A stretch of 64,000 nt of DNA, from NCBI RefSeq assembly GCF_024139115.2, contig NC_085141.1, positions 132,307,822-132,371,821 of the forward strand. Reading direction: 5' to 3'. The position numbers and the translations under genes were made by a program. This document shows, one piece after another, positions 12,043 to 24,097 of the stretch (position 1 is the first letter of the stretch; every line of letters begins with the position of its first letter). The notes under the pieces are model-generated. The model was not told the DNA's origin. It did no database searches and worked only from the letters and a program-made list of their open reading frames with translations. Origin of the DNA: Armigeres subalbatus (Eukaryota; Arthropoda; Insecta; Diptera; Culicidae).

Positions 12043-12957
12043 CATTCAATCATCCCTTCAAAAACCATTAAATGAAAAGCAGTTTGGTTTTTTTTTTAAT
12101 TCGAATGATATTGAAAATACTGTCGGGTAATGTTGTAGTATGTTATAAAAATGAAAAATGCGAGATAAAATGATTAGCTGTGCAACTATTGCATGAAATC
12201 TCTGGCATTGCACCAAATTGATTAATAAATATTTTAGCATTCTGCATAGCTAGAAGGTTACGCCAACTCAAATTATAACGTTAACTAGTTTCTTCTACTT
12301 TCTCTACCGTTCGCAGGACAGCACAGCTTGAGCAGTGCAAATAAAACAACCGGGTGACAACCGGTCCAAAATTGTTCCTAGAAATCATCAGGCAAAAGCC
12401 GTCCAACAAACTCCGCCAGCCAGCCGTCAGGTGCCACTCCACCAGTAAGAACGTTTCGAGGACAACAATTTTACCGGTTAGCTGCAGGACCATCCAGTCA
12501 CAGTGCTGCAGTGAACGGTTTTAATCTGTCTTGCTAACGAAATATGGCCCCATGGTGAAAAGTTCCTGAATCTGTTTGTAGGCAGCTCAAGAAGACGAAA
12601 AGCGAAAAGAGTGAAGTGATTTAAATTGGATTCGCCTTTGTGCTTGTGAGTAAAATTATCCAACGAAAATCGAGTGACGCGAAGTGTACCTCCCTAACCG
12701 CCCGTATTGATAAAGGGTTGAAATTTATTTAGCTAGATAGGTTGAGTGTTATTACGGGAATAGAATGAAGCAAATCGGTTTGTGAGCTTTTTTCAGTCAA
12801 AAGTGGAAAGCATCTGCTCCAATAGGGGAAGTACCGCATTGCAGCGAGCCCGGAATACGGTACTCCATCGCGCAATTTAGTATTAATATAGTGCATTTGC
12901 TGAATATCCAAATCGAGACACAGTCATCGCTTGGCAAGTACCACAGTCGCCGTCAAA
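12043..12957 (+). promoter_or_regulatory. Putative promoter and 5' UTR of the VWC gene
   Basis: This interval is less AT-rich than its surroundings and lies between the satellite and the start codon. Two readings are possible. One is a 5' UTR intron with donor GTGAGT at 12646 and acceptor TTTTTTCAG ending at 12796 (151 bp). The other is transcription starting at the initiator-like TCAGTC at 12793-12798. The start codon context CAAAATG is a strong insect translation context. Transcription start and splicing are inference. Confidence 0.45.
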
Positions 12958-13015
12958 ATGATCAACAAAAGCTACCTGGTAGTTCCGCTGTTGGGATTGC
13001 TCGTCGGATATGCCG
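12958..13015 (+). CDS. Coding exon 1: signal peptide of a secreted/membrane VWC-domain protein
   Basis: Reads MINKSYLVVPLLGLLVGYA plus one base. This is a short basic start, a hydrophobic core and small residues before a likely signal-peptidase site, so the product enters the secretory pathway. The exon ends at a strong donor, G|GTAAGT, leaving phase 1. That phase matches the acceptor at 49838, and the joined codon reads Ala. The ATG is preceded by CAAA, a strong Kozak context, and no better upstream in-frame start is visible. It is too short to be detected as an ORF, so the case rests on signal peptide, donor and phase match together. Confidence 0.8.
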
Positions 13016-13020
13016 GTAAG

Positions 13021-14467
13021 TTTCGCTGACAAAGCATTTGTGCAATGCAATGAAAGAACTATCTTTCCCATTATTATAATGTTCATCGTATTGTTGTAGA
13101 ATCATGGCTATGAGCACAAATCTGGAAAAAGCATGAAAAACATGCCTATTTATATTTTATATCTCTAGGCAAAACATTCACCAAAATGTCGTTATATTGA
13201 TTCTTTCGAATTCAACCAACGAATCATCATTACCCACCTAACATTTCCTTTTCCTCTTGGATTCATATATCGCCTCGGTATTAAAACTTTTAGTAAATTT
13301 GGCCATTACGTGGTGACGCAAGCAATTGATGCTTTAACCTCCGAATACTCGCATCATTTGTTTTGCAGGTGAATATTACACACTAATGAGATCCTTGGAA
13401 AATCATCAGCGATAGTCAATGGCCCTGATGACATCGCTTCTGACACGTAAAGTGTCAAGTTTCATCAGGCGGCAGCGACTTCCATAGCTTGGTTGGCGCC
13501 TACCGCAAATGGTCACTCCAGCGCAGCCTGCGAAGTGCGAGCCGAAGAAAACGACGTTGATTCCAATTTCAGATTCCAATCGTTGTTGCAGTGCTCACTC
13601 CAAATGGCTGACCAGTTACTCTAGAGTGGAATGCAATAAAGAGCAATATAGCGATTTTAGGCAATTTCCAGGGGTTAGACAGAAAGGTTGAGATAGGCAA
13701 AATTGAGCGTATTCTATATTAGCATAACTTTGCATAGAATAATCCGATTTTGGTTAAACCGGATCCATCGAACGCAGAAACCTTCTTGATTTTGTTGTCA
13801 TCCTAAATCTCAGATCGGTCTACGCGAACGAGAAATGTTTCGGGTTTTCCGAAGGAATGTTGAAAATGAATTTTTCTTGCTACTTGTAGTTTCACATGAT
13901 GTCTCTTTCTTCATGTTTTATGCTTTTTCCAGAAACTACTAGAACTACTACTAGAACTCATTTGCCGATCAATGGTGTCTGCAGATCAAGAATCCTTCAA
14001 GAATACGCGGGAATATGATCATTTCCGTGAAAACGGGCATGGATTTGGAACCGATGTCACTTTCACTGAGCATTCGAAACTCGATTGAACCTGTAATAAA
14101 TTGGTTAGTGAGTCTTACTGACCTCAAAATGTATCGTTATAATATATTCAACATTCAACGTCTTGGAAATGGAAAAACATGGAATTTGGCACCCATATAT
14201 GCATGGTTCCATGGTTCCAAAACCGACCCTTTCCTCGTAACTGGAACCTGTTATAAAAAAGGCAGTGGACAGTATCATTCTGAAAATGTTTCTATAATTA
14301 TCATCGTACCCGTGGACCGCTCTGATATTTGAAATAAGAAAACTAGTAGAGTTTCTACGTCCCACTAAGGAGTATTTCTGCCCAAATCCTAGCCAAAAGT
14401 CTAAAAGAATTTACCGTTGATGGATCGACTGTTTGTTTAATTCTATTGTTCAATACTACTCAGTCTA
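13021..14467. other. Intron sequence, nothing recognised
   Basis: No repeat copy shared with the rest of the window and no supported ORF. The 105-codon frame at 14015-14332 has no recognisable domain. Confidence 0.5.
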
Positions 14468-14801
14468 CTAGGCTACTCAGTCTTACAATTTTCACAACCA
14501 TTATTCGCCCGACGTTTTGACTCGGGAATTGTGTCTTTTTAAGGGGAAAATATTTCTGTTGTTTGTCGTCGTACGTTTAGTCTATCTTGAACCGTCTGTT
14601 TGTCTAATTGTCCATACATGACTTCGAAAGTACTGTTATCAATTTTGCCATTTGTTAAACAATGAAAATTGATAACAGTGCTTCCGAAGTCATGTACGGA
14701 CAATAAGACAGAAATATTTTTCCTTTGAAAAGAGACAATTCCCGTGTCGAAACGTCGGGTAAATAATAAACTCGTTGTGAAAAATGTAAGACTGAGTAGC
14801 A
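14468..14801. mobile_element. Palindromic MITE, about 335 bp
   Basis: The whole segment folds back. GCTACTCAGTCTTACA on the left pairs with GTAAGACTGAGTAGC on the right. The arms continue through GACGTTTTGACTCGGGAATT against AATTCCCGTGTCGAAACGTC, and CATGACTTCGAAAGTACTG against CAGTGCTTCCGAAGTCATG. No coding capacity. The terminal duplication is unclear. Confidence 0.8.
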
Positions 14802-15059
14802 GTTCAATAAATAGAGTCTAAAACAATATTTTTAGATATTTCCATATTATTTATCGTTTTTGTACTCTCAAATAGTAATACTAATTTGGCATGGGATTTT
14901 AAAGATAAATATTGATTATAGGGAGCGAGACCATTTGGGCAGCACCCCCTATTCCCGTCCGCAACGTTAATAACTCGACCGCGTTCCAACCAAATGGTTT
15001 GATTTTTTGTACATCACTAGATATCAACAGAAACTAACCATGTACTAAAACCCAGATTA

Positions 15060-15480
15060 ATCCACCTAGCGTTGGTGGTGCCTTTCTCGAATTTAGTTAA
15101 GACACCAACCTTATATGGGGTTTATATGGTCTGATGTACCATTTTCTGCATAACTTTTAAACGCAATGACCGTTATAAAATTCAGTAGTGATCAACAAGG
15201 CTTTGTCCCCTGTCGAATGAAACTTGTTGCGAGAAAATCGGTTAAGGATTACTATACGAAAAGTTGTCTAATGTTTTTTATAGCTTTTGTGCACACACAT
15301 ACACACACACATACACACATACATACACACGGACAGACATACATGTGCTCAGCTCGTCGAGCTGAGTCGATTGGTATATAATACTATGGGTCTCAGAGGC
15401 TTCTATAAAAAGTTCGTTTTCGGAGTGAAATGATAGCCTTTCGGTACAACTTAGTTGTACGAGAAAGGCAAAACCCAACT
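15060..15480 (+). mobile_element. MITE with CCTTTCTCG termini, copy 1
   Basis: Left end GGTGCCTTTCTCGAATTTAG, right end CGAGAAAGGCAAAACC. The interior includes ATAACTTTTAAACGCAATG, a CA microsatellite and CAGCTCGTCGAGCTGAGTCG. I recognise this layout as an abundant culicine repeat. No ORF is supported. Confidence 0.75.
15289..15331 (+). repeat. CA microsatellite
   Basis: An (AC)n tract with AT interruptions (CACACATACACACACACATA..). It is part of the MITE consensus, since the second copy has the same tract at 15716-15743. Confidence 0.9.
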
Positions 15481-15776
15481 TAATTCACCGAGTAGTGATA
15501 CTGCCTTTCTCGCATTTAGCCAAGACACCAACCTTATATGGTGAATATGGTTTGATGTACCATTTTCTTTATAACTTTTAAACGCAACGGTCGATCGTTT
15601 TAAAATTCAATTGTGATCTACTAGCCTTTGCTCCCTGTCGAATGAAACTTGTTGCGAGGAAATCAATTAAGGATTACTATATGAAAAGTTGTCTAATGTT
15701 TTTCTTAGATTTTGTGCACACACATACACACACACATACACACGGACAGACAGACATTTGTTCAGCTCGTCGAGTA
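15481..15776 (+). mobile_element. MITE with CCTTTCTCG termini, copy 2 (right end missing)
   Basis: About 80-90 percent similar by eye to copy 1 from CTGCCTTTCTCGCATTTAGC through GCACACACATACACACAC to CAGCTCGTCGAG. It then stops where the right arm of the surrounding composite element begins. Confidence 0.7.
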
Positions 15777-16379
15777 ATGAACGTTGCTGACGGGAATAGG
15801 GGATGCTGCCCAAGTGGTTACCTACCCTATGTGAGCAATGCTGACTGCCAAATTTTCACCATAATTTACATGTTAGTTTTATCGCAAGCGTCCATGAAAA
15901 AATGTTCATGTTTTATTGTGTTTTTCTGGATGTTTAATGATTTTAAGGATGAAAATCGATATAGGTACCAATAATGAGGGTATATAAAACGTTTCCAAGC
16001 ATGATTAGATCTGAAATTGTTTTCAGGTGATCCTTAATGATGTTATTATTTGCTGGTTTTTTTCTACTTGTTTACAATAATATGTTTATAAAATTAAACT
16101 TTTGATTAGGTTTCAAACCGGATCAAGCAACAAAATTATGAGCGATGGAAAGATTGGAGTTTCCTTTAATAAGCTGCATGAAAAACATTTCACGCATCCC
16201 CACGTAATCGTGAGTTGTTTTCATTTAACCCTTATGCGGCCAACAAAAAAAACACACGTGGATGGCCGACAGGGTACCCGTGTTCCCATAAATTGATATT
16301 CTCATTACTTCAACAATTTTCAACCGATTTGGATAATTTTGACAGTTTTGGAAACAGAAGCTCATATACTTTTTGCCCA

Positions 16380-17440
16380 TTGTCAAGGTTTACAACTTAT
16401 GCCTATGGTTATACAAGAAATCTTTGAAGTAAGGCTTAAAAGTCTACACGCGTAACCAAAGGCCATTCAACCAGTTTCAAATATGCTACAAGTTCTTTGC
16501 GCTTCTGGTGTTCACAGTATATGCTTCAGGTAATGCAAAAATCCCTGAAATGAGGTCTTAGTCATCCGAGAAATTTCTGGAGTAAAGCCTAAAGATCTAC
16601 TCGCGTAACCAAAGGCCTATTATGCAAATTCAAATACGGTACATGCTCTTTGTGGTACTTAGCATAGAATGCGTTCACAGTATATGTTCCGAGTCATCCA
16701 AGAAATCTCTGGAGTAAGGCCTTAAGGTCTACACTCGTAACTGTGGGTCTATGGACTTGTCTCAAAAGTGGTACATGGTCTTTGCGCATCTTGAAATCAA
16801 ATGTGATCACTACATATGTTCTGCACTATCGAAGAAATCTCTCGGATAAGTCCTCTGGCGCCATCATTGCATATGTTCATGGTCATCCAAGAAAACCCTG
16901 GAAAAGGCCTTCAGGTCTACACGCGTAACCAGAGATCTATCAGATTTTTTCAAAAGTGTTACATGCCCTTTGTGGTACATAGAATAGAATCCGTCCATTG
17001 CATATGTTTATGGTCTTCCAAGAAAATGCTAGAATAGGCCTCAGGATCTTCACACGTAACCAGATACCTTTCGGATTGTTTCAAAAGTGGCATGTGCCCT
17101 CTGTGGTACATAGAATATACCGCTTTCATTGCATATGTTCATGGGTATCCAAAAGAACACTTGAACAATCCTCAAGAACTTCACGCGTAACCAGAGTTCT
17201 TTCGGCCTATTTGAATAGTTATACATGCCTTTTATGGTACGTAGAATAGAATGCACCCATTTCAAATGTTCATGGTCATCTAAGAAAACCCTGAAGTAAG
17301 GCATTAGGATCTACACCAGAGATATATCAGCCTGTTTTAAATTTGGTTCATGCCTTTGGGGTCCATGAATAAAATGCGTTCATGGCATATGCTAATGGTC
17401 ATCCTAGAAATTTATGGAGTAAGACTTCTAGGCTTACACG
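16380..17440 (+). repeat. Tandem array of about 130-bp units inside foldback 2 (left)
   Basis: Units are marked by ACGCGTAACCAAAGG-like blocks near 16448, 16605, 16735, 16921, 17055 and 17185, each followed by TTTCAAAAGTGGTACATG and CATATGTTCATGGTCATCCAAGAAA. Inverted single-copy relatives occur at 20060-20330 in the right arm, so the arm and the array share sequence. Confidence 0.8.
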
Positions 17441-17472
17441 AATATCTAGAGGGTCTTTAAGGTCACTCCTTA

Positions 17473-17669
17473 CGGAATTCAAGTTTCAAAGTGCTCGCGT
17501 TTTCGGGGGCACACCGCTCGATACGGAAGCAACGCACAACTGTCATTTTTATTATTTCGCGCATGCTGCCACGCAGCAAAGCTAAATCAACAAAAATGAC
17601 AGTTGTGCGCCACCTTCGTATCGATTGGTGTGCTTCCGAAAACGCGAGCACTTTGAAACTTGGATTCCG
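17473..17669. mobile_element. 197-bp palindromic MITE nested in foldback 2
   Basis: Flanked by TTA at 17470-17472 and 17670-17672. The arms of about 95 bp read CGGAATTCAAGTTTC.. and ..GAAACTTGGATTCCG, sharing GTGCTCGCGTTTTCGG and ACAACTGTCATTTTT. A 3-bp TTA duplication fits PIF/Harbinger-type transposition. A relative lies at 58505-58650. Confidence 0.8.
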
Positions 17670-18057
17670 TTAATCTAATTTTAATATGGTACATGATCTT
17701 TGCGATATTAGCCCGTTTTTTCCCTCACGTTCTCGGCGTGAAGTTGTATCGTTCCAATTTATTTACATTTTGCATTTCCAAAGAATAGACAACTTCATAT
17801 TAGTGATATGAATGAAGTTTGTATACTACCTGGAACCAACAACAACAAGACAACAATAACTACTTGGAATGCTAATATATCAAGATGAGGTTTCACATCT
17901 TATTTATTCTTCAATAACTGCCTAGAGCTAATGACAACAACTTTAACTACTTGAAATGCAAACATATACCAATAGCCTTCCGTTCGTGGGTTGATCTGCA
18001 GATCATTCCTATATGGAGTTCATAGACTATTTAGTACCATGGCAAACACAAAAACTA

Positions 18058-18324
18058 CAGCAGACGTTCGATAACTGCAAGTCATTCAACTGCAATGCTT
18101 TTCAACTGCAATTCGATAGTTGCAACAGTTTTACAGTTATCGGACCGCTAAACTTCAAACCGATGTCAGACTCAATGACAGCTGCAATGCGCTGCACATT
18201 TAGATGCACTTTTATTGCATCTGACGTTGATTGACAACCGTTTGACGTCTAGAGTGCGTTGCAGTTATCGAACGGCATTCGATAACTGAAAAGTATACAT
18301 TTTGCAGTTATCGAACGGCTACTG
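18058..18324. mobile_element. 267-bp MITE with TA duplication
   Basis: Termini CAGCAGACGTTCGATAACTG and the inverted CAGTTATCGAACGGCTACTG match over 23 bp with two mismatches. TA flanks at 18056-18057 and 18325-18326 indicate a Tc1/mariner-type insertion. Inner copies of TTCGATAACTG repeat the motif. Confidence 0.85.
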
Positions 18325-18469
18325 TACTAGGAATGTATACATTCACTCAGATGAGGTTGACTTGATTTTGTCTACCCCTGATTTTGCCTAACCCGATTTT
18401 ATCACGTTTTCGACCCAATTTGCCGCAAACAATAAAGATTTTCATGAAATAACTTTCACTGCCTGCACA

Positions 18470-18695
18470 CTCAGTTTTTATTTCTGCAGCTCGGCAAAAA
18501 TCCGCACAGCCGTGCGCCAGCAAAATTTAAAACTGACGTTTGTTAGCTGATTTTCGGCAAAATATTTGCTGATTTTCAGCTATTTTGACAGAATTCTCGG
18601 CAAAAACATGTTTGCCGGGTAACGGTTGTGCGAATCTCGGTAAAAGTTCAATATTTTGCTGAGATCCTGGTAAAAAAATATTAAGTGTGTGTAGC
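18470..18695. mobile_element. Probable MITE with CACACTNA termini
   Basis: The left end GCACACTCAGTTTTTATTTC and the inverted right end CACACACTTAATATTTTTTT are imperfect inverted repeats. Interior GCTCGGCAAAAA and TTTGCCGGGTAACGG suggest further pairing. The boundaries are approximate. Confidence 0.45.
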
Positions 18696-20656
18696 TTATT
18701 ATGAATCATTTATAAGTACCTGTTAATAAGTGTGTAAGTCTCTTCGACAAAAAATACGGATTCCATTCACCTTGACTCTATTTCATAGACTACCTGGAGC
18801 TCAGGACAACAACAAGAACTACTTGGAATACAAACATATACCAAGATGGAGTCACAAAACTTGTTTATTCTTCGATAACTGCTTCCATTACGGAGATAGA
18901 TCCGAAGATCTTGACTGTATGGAGTTCGTACTTCGTAGACTACCTGGAACTCACGACAACACCAAGAACTTCATGAAATACAAACATATACCAAGAAAGG
19001 ATCACACAACTTGTTCATTCTTCAATAACTGCCTCCATTACGGAGGTTGATCCACCGATCTATGGAATTCGTAGACTACCTGGAGCCAACGACAACAACA
19101 AGAACTACTTGAAACACAAACATATATCAAGAAGGGGTCACAAAACTTGTTTATTCTTCAAACGCTGCCTCCGTTACCGAGGTCGATCCCCAGACCTTGA
19201 CTCTATGGAGTTCGTAGACTACCTGGAGTCCTCGAAAACAACAAGAACTACTTGGAATACACACATATATCAAGAAGGGGTCACGCAACTTGTTTATTCT
19301 TCTATAACTGGCTCCATTACGGAGATTGATCCGAAGATCTTGACTGTATGGAGTTTGTAGACTACCTGGAACTCACGACAGCAACAAGAACTACATGAAA
19401 TACAAACATATACCAAGAAGGGGTCACGCAACTTGTTTATTCTTCGATAAATGCCTCCATTACGGAGATTGTTCCGAAGACCTTGACTGTATGGAGTTCG
19501 TAGACTACCTGGAACTCACGACAACAACAAGATCTACATGAAAAACAAACATATGCCAAGAAGGGGTCACAGAACATGTTCATTCTTCAATAACTGCCTC
19601 CATTACGGATGTTGATCCACCGACCTTGAATCTATGAAGTTCGTAGACAACCTAGAGCCCACGACAACAACCAGAACTACTTGGAATACAAACATATGCC
19701 AAGAAGGGGTCACACAACTTGTTTATTCTTCGATAACTGCCTCCATTACGGAGATTGATTCGAAGACCTTGACTGTATGGAGTTCGTAGACTACCTGGAA
19801 CTCACGACAACAACAATAACTACATGAAAAACAGATATATATCAAGAAGGGGTCACACAACTTGTTTATTCACGGTTGATCCACGGACCTTGAATTTATG
19901 GAGTTTGTAGACTATCTGGAACCAATGACAACAACAAGAATTACTTGGAATACAAACAAATACCAAGAAGGGGTCACACAACTTGTTTATTCTTCAATAA
20001 CTGCCTCCGATACTGAGGTTGATCCACAGATCTTGACTCTATGGAGTTCGTAAGCACCATAAAGAGCATGTACCGTTTTTGAATTTACACGATAGACCTT
20101 TGGTTACGTTAGCAGACCATAAGATCTTATTCCAGGGATTTTTTGGATGACTTAGGCCTTACTCCAGGGGATTTTGGAGACCCAGAATACATACTGTGAA
20201 CACCGACTATTTTAAGAAGCGCAATGAGCATGTAATATATTTGAAACTGGTTGATAGTCCTTTGGTTACGTGTGTAGACTCGTATGCCTTATTTCAAAGA
20301 TTTCTTGTATAACCATGGACAAAAGCTGTAAACCTTGACAATGGGCAAAAAGTATATGAGTTTCTGTTTCCAAAACTGTCAAAATTATCTAAATCGGTTG
20401 AAAATTGTTAAAGTTATGAAAATATCAATTTTGGGAACACGGGTACCCTGTCGGCCATCCACGTGGTAAAAAAAATCAGATGCCCCTCCCCACGTCCCTC
20501 CTCACTGTATCAACGTGATTTTCTCACAGATGCTACATTTTATGGAGTTCTTAGATGTCACCGAGTTTCAGCTTTCAGCTATAAAAATTCATTGAAATAT
20601 CACCACTTGAATTTGAAAAAGGAACACGGGTACCCCGTCGGCCGCATAAGGGTTAA

Positions 20657-21251
20657 ATATAAAGAAGTTTGCCAAGAAAAGCTAGACAGCAAAAAATTAT
20701 TATTTTTGTTTTTGAGCGACAAAGCTCACAAAATGGTTCGCTTTCAAAGAAGAGCTTGACTTTGATGAAAAGCATACGCATTTTTTGGATGTAGAAGGTT
20801 GTTGAGAAATAAATCTGTTGAAGTGCAATGTATTTATCTGATCTGGTCCATTGATTATCAATACGTTATCCAGTATTATCAATCCAAGTGGTGCTCTACC
20901 ATTTAACAATAACTGGCGCCGCCAGTGGTAATACTTCACTACTACCTTAATACAAAGAGCACAAAAACAAAAAACTCGCTTTGATGTTAATTGAAAGCAT
21001 TTACAGATGACAAAATGATTGATATAGTTTTGGCCACGCTTTTACACTGCGTACTCCTATGTGCGTCCGTTGGAGCTCTGTATCTCGGTTGTCCGTGAAC
21101 CGATTTAGCTGAAAATTTAATCACAGCTCAGATATAACTTTACCATATCTAAGTTTCAACCGTATGGATTCACAGGATAGAAAAATATTGCGGTAAAACA
21201 GGACGAATGAGAACTTTATTTTGCCGACCAGATAATTAACAAATAAAATTA
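20657..21251. other. Intron sequence, nothing recognised
   Basis: AT-rich, no supported ORF, no repeat shared with the rest of the window that I could see. Confidence 0.5.
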
Positions 21252-22195
21252 CAGTCGCCTCTCCACATCTCGATATTGAAGGGATTATCGAGATAAGGAG
21301 AGTCGAGGAATAGGGCACTGCACGGACAAATCTTTTTCCTTTTCATTCTTCATAAAATTTGACATTTACTGACCTTGTTGTTTTCTAATTTATTTGCAGT
21401 GAGAAAGAGACAAAGCAGTCCGTGTGTGTGGAAAATTTAAATGGGTACTAGATCAAAAAAATCTCGTTGCTATGAAAAACGACAACAAAATAAATGGTCG
21501 AAATTCTGGGAAATCGCACCAAGCGGCTTTTCGACTGACTTGTGAAATTTTGTTCGTACAAGGAATACGGAAATCGTTTCACATCAATTCGTTCGTACAT
21601 GCGTTGTAGGATATCCTCAGTTATGGGATTGAGGGATATCCGATACGATTTACGATCAATTAAATCTTTTTAACGAAAGTTTGGTCAAGAAAATGGGTAT
21701 TTTTTTGTTGGCACTTGGTGCGATTTGGCAAAACCCTGACCAAATAACATTTCTTGTTTTTGATGTGTTTGTTATTGCCTAGTAGCCTAACAATTTTAAT
21801 ATATCGACATATGGAGATAGAATCCTAAAAAAACACGATCAGAACACATCGAGATACCGAGATAGGGAGGATATCGAGATGTAGAAAGCAAATATGTATG
21901 CATATTGAAGGTACCGAGTAGCAACCCTATAACCAGAGGCCGGCGGAGTGAAAAACTGTCGAATTGGCAACGTGACATGAAGTCGTGAAAATAATACTGG
22001 CAGCACTTGCATTTTTTGCTTGCTCTTATGGATGCAAAATCTAAACATGTCGAATTGGAATCACTTTTGACGGTTCGATTGGAACAAGATGACGTCTTCA
22101 CCGATCTCTTATTCTAGTATTTCTAGTACCGAGCAAACCTTCCACATATAGAAAGATATCTAGATATAGAACATCGAGATGTAGATAGTCGACTG
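21252..22195. mobile_element. pogo/Tigger-like non-autonomous DNA element, about 944 bp
   Basis: Starts CAGTCGCCTCTCCACATCTC and ends with the inverted match GAGATGTAGATAGTCGACTG. The left flank is TA, the right flank TT (likely a mutated TA). CAGT..ACTG ends with TA targets fit the pogo group. ATATCGAGAT and CATCGAGAT are repeated inside. No transposase is preserved. Confidence 0.65.
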
Positions 22196-23933
22196 TTGTT
22201 TTAAAGAATGCTTTTAAACCAATCGACATAATGCCAAATGACCTACTTGCCAGTTTTACTTTGGTTACTTCTTCTAAGTTCGCATTTGCCCTGCTCAATG
22301 AACAAACAACAAACAATTTAAGCTGAATAAGCTAGTTTTGTTTTGGCTGGAAAATCATATTTTCAATGGAATAAGCCTTTCGTCAACTTCCAATGTCCCA
22401 TCAAAGAAGGTCCCAATTCTTTAAAGCATGAAGTTTTCCACATTGATCTAAGAGAAAAACACTAAGTTTTTATTTTTCGAGCTCAGCAGAATCGGACATC
22501 GCTGTAGCTCAGTATATTTGAAAAATGAATCTTGGTAAGAAATTTCGTTTGTTACATATTTTCCGCAATATATTTACCGTATCGCAGCAACCGAAACGTC
22601 ACTTTTACTGAGAAATTTTGGCGTCAAAAATAAATGTCTATACCATTAGCATGTCTATACCATTTTAATTTATCAATTGATAAAAACTCACCAGCCAGAG
22701 TGAGAATCGGTTGACAATCGTATCTTGTACTAGAGGCATTAACAGCAATTGAACTTATTTTACTCCTTACCACCAAACCATAAGGTGACTTTACAAGTAA
22801 ACCAGTGGTGAATTTCAAGTTCTCCACATGTCTTTCTACTTGCATTTCTAAAATCCAAAATCTGACTTAATAACTTTCGTACAGTGCTGAAATTCACGTC
22901 GAATGATCTGGGAAAAAATGTACATAATGCAAATAAAGGCAAAGGTGGATAAGTTCACTGCCCGAGGCTGCAAGCCCTCGTTTTAACCCAATGCCTCTTA
23001 TTTGGTATGTAATTAGTCAAGCTTGGGAATACAAATAATCGTCAAAACATAACATATTTGACCTCAAATTTAACCAACAATCGTGTTATGTGAGCTCTGT
23101 TTACTGCACGATGTTGGGAATTGAGATCTTGAGACCCCTATATCTCAAATTGCAGACAAATAACTTCACATTACTAGTCTGATCTAGAGTTTTCCAGGGA
23201 GTCGAGTGGAATTATTTTTGTCCCCGCACGACTAAAGAAACTAAAATATTGCTTATTTTACCCAACGTTCTGTTATTGAATAGCTATTACCCAAAATGCC
23301 AAGGTCTTCCGGAAAGCATATCAAATAAGGGGCATTGGGGTAAAACGAGGTCTTGCAGCTTCGTGCAGTGAACTTAAGCACCTTTGCTCGATTCCCCAGA
23401 AAGTTATACGATTTGTGTCAAAATTTCAGCGCAATTCGCCAATACCGAACCAAGATATCGAATTTATTCTCGTTATGGACAATTTTTTTCCAATGTGCAT
23501 TGTTTCATCTTCATGCGCGTTCCGTTTCTCTCAACTCGTACTTTTGGAAAGTTTTGAAAAGAAGTCACGTGCTTTCCATAATGACCGATCTGTGGCTTTG
23601 TCGTATCATCACCATAATGTCATACAGAATACAGAATCGAACAATGATTACAAAATTAGCATCGTATTATCGGAAATATCAGAGCATGCAAGGCAAATGA
23701 TTCTTGTCATATTGTGTTCGGGTTCTGATAAAGGTTTGTAGCTAGGTGCGTTTGTCAGTAACAAACTCGTTTGATGACAAAGAGTATATTGTTGGGCGTT
23801 GCTCGAATATTGATTCCCTGGGTGAAATAGATTTGGGAGTGAGGGCTTGTAATGGACCCCGTGCGTATAATGCACCCCCTAAACAAAATCCCAAATTAAA
23901 TGCAGGAATCTACGATTTCCTGCAATCTTCCGT
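22196..23933. other. Intron sequence, nothing recognised
   Basis: Short ORFs only. The 108- and 115-codon frames at 23353-23741 overlap each other in different frames and show no domain. Confidence 0.5.
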
Positions 23934-24097
23934 GGGAAGATCCATTAATTACGTAACGCAAAAATTGGCCATTTTCAAACCCCCCTCCCCCCTTTGTCAC
24001 ACTGTTTGTATGAAGCCTCTAAATTTTTTGTATGGATTGTCACACTTCGGGCAACCCCCTCCCCCCTCTAAGCGTTACGTAATTTGTGGATGTTCCC
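23934..24097. mobile_element. ATTACGTAACGC MITE, copy 1
   Basis: Ends GGGAAGATCCATTAATTACG and the inverted CGTAATTTGTGGATGTTCCC. Inner C-rich stretches CCCCCCTCCCCCC face outward on both sides. Same family as 35878-36020 and 62436-62593. Confidence 0.85.

Larger units (their letters stand above)
14919..15832. mobile_element. Composite MITE with about 60-bp inverted arms
   Basis: The left arm ATAGGGAGCGAGACCATTTG.. with GGGCAGCACCCCCTATTCCC pairs with the inverted right arm GGGAATAGGGGATGCTGCCC at about 15796-15815. The interior holds two copies of another MITE, so this is an older element later filled. A related piece lies at 58750-58838. Confidence 0.65.
17740..20046 (+). repeat. Tandem array of about 143-bp units inside foldback 2 (right)
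   Basis: The recurring block TATGGAGTTCGTAGACTACC sits near 18786, 18946, 19071, 19215, 19357, 19500, 19645, 19787 and 19909, with two older units at 17800-18030. Each unit has GACAACAACAAGAACTAC, CAAACATATACCAAGAAGG and TTATTCTTCGATAACTGCC. The array is interrupted by MITE sequence between about 18040 and 18720. Confidence 0.85.
16229..20652. mobile_element. Foldback element 2: 4.4-kb piggyBac-like non-autonomous element
   Basis: Termini CCCTTATGCGGCC and GGCCGCATAAGGG lie directly inside TTAA at 16225-16228 and 20653-20656. A TTAA target and 5'-CCC termini are the signature of the piggyBac superfamily. The inverted arms are several hundred bp long (left 16229-16550; right about 20050-20652, with one extra 160-180-bp block bearing a second GGGTACCCGTGTTCC). 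No transposase ORF. The interior consists of two unrelated tandem arrays plus later MITE insertions. Confidence 0.85.

Noticed and set aside
9628..12130. Very long ORFs (660-808 codons) on both strands, repeating NQSKPIQT or FGLVWIGLDW peptides
   Set aside because: They are read-through of the 10/11-bp satellite, which lacks stop codons in all frames on both strands. No start context or splice signals.
15289..15743. CRISPR-like or regulatory CA repeats
   Set aside because: They are internal parts of two MITE copies in a eukaryotic genome.
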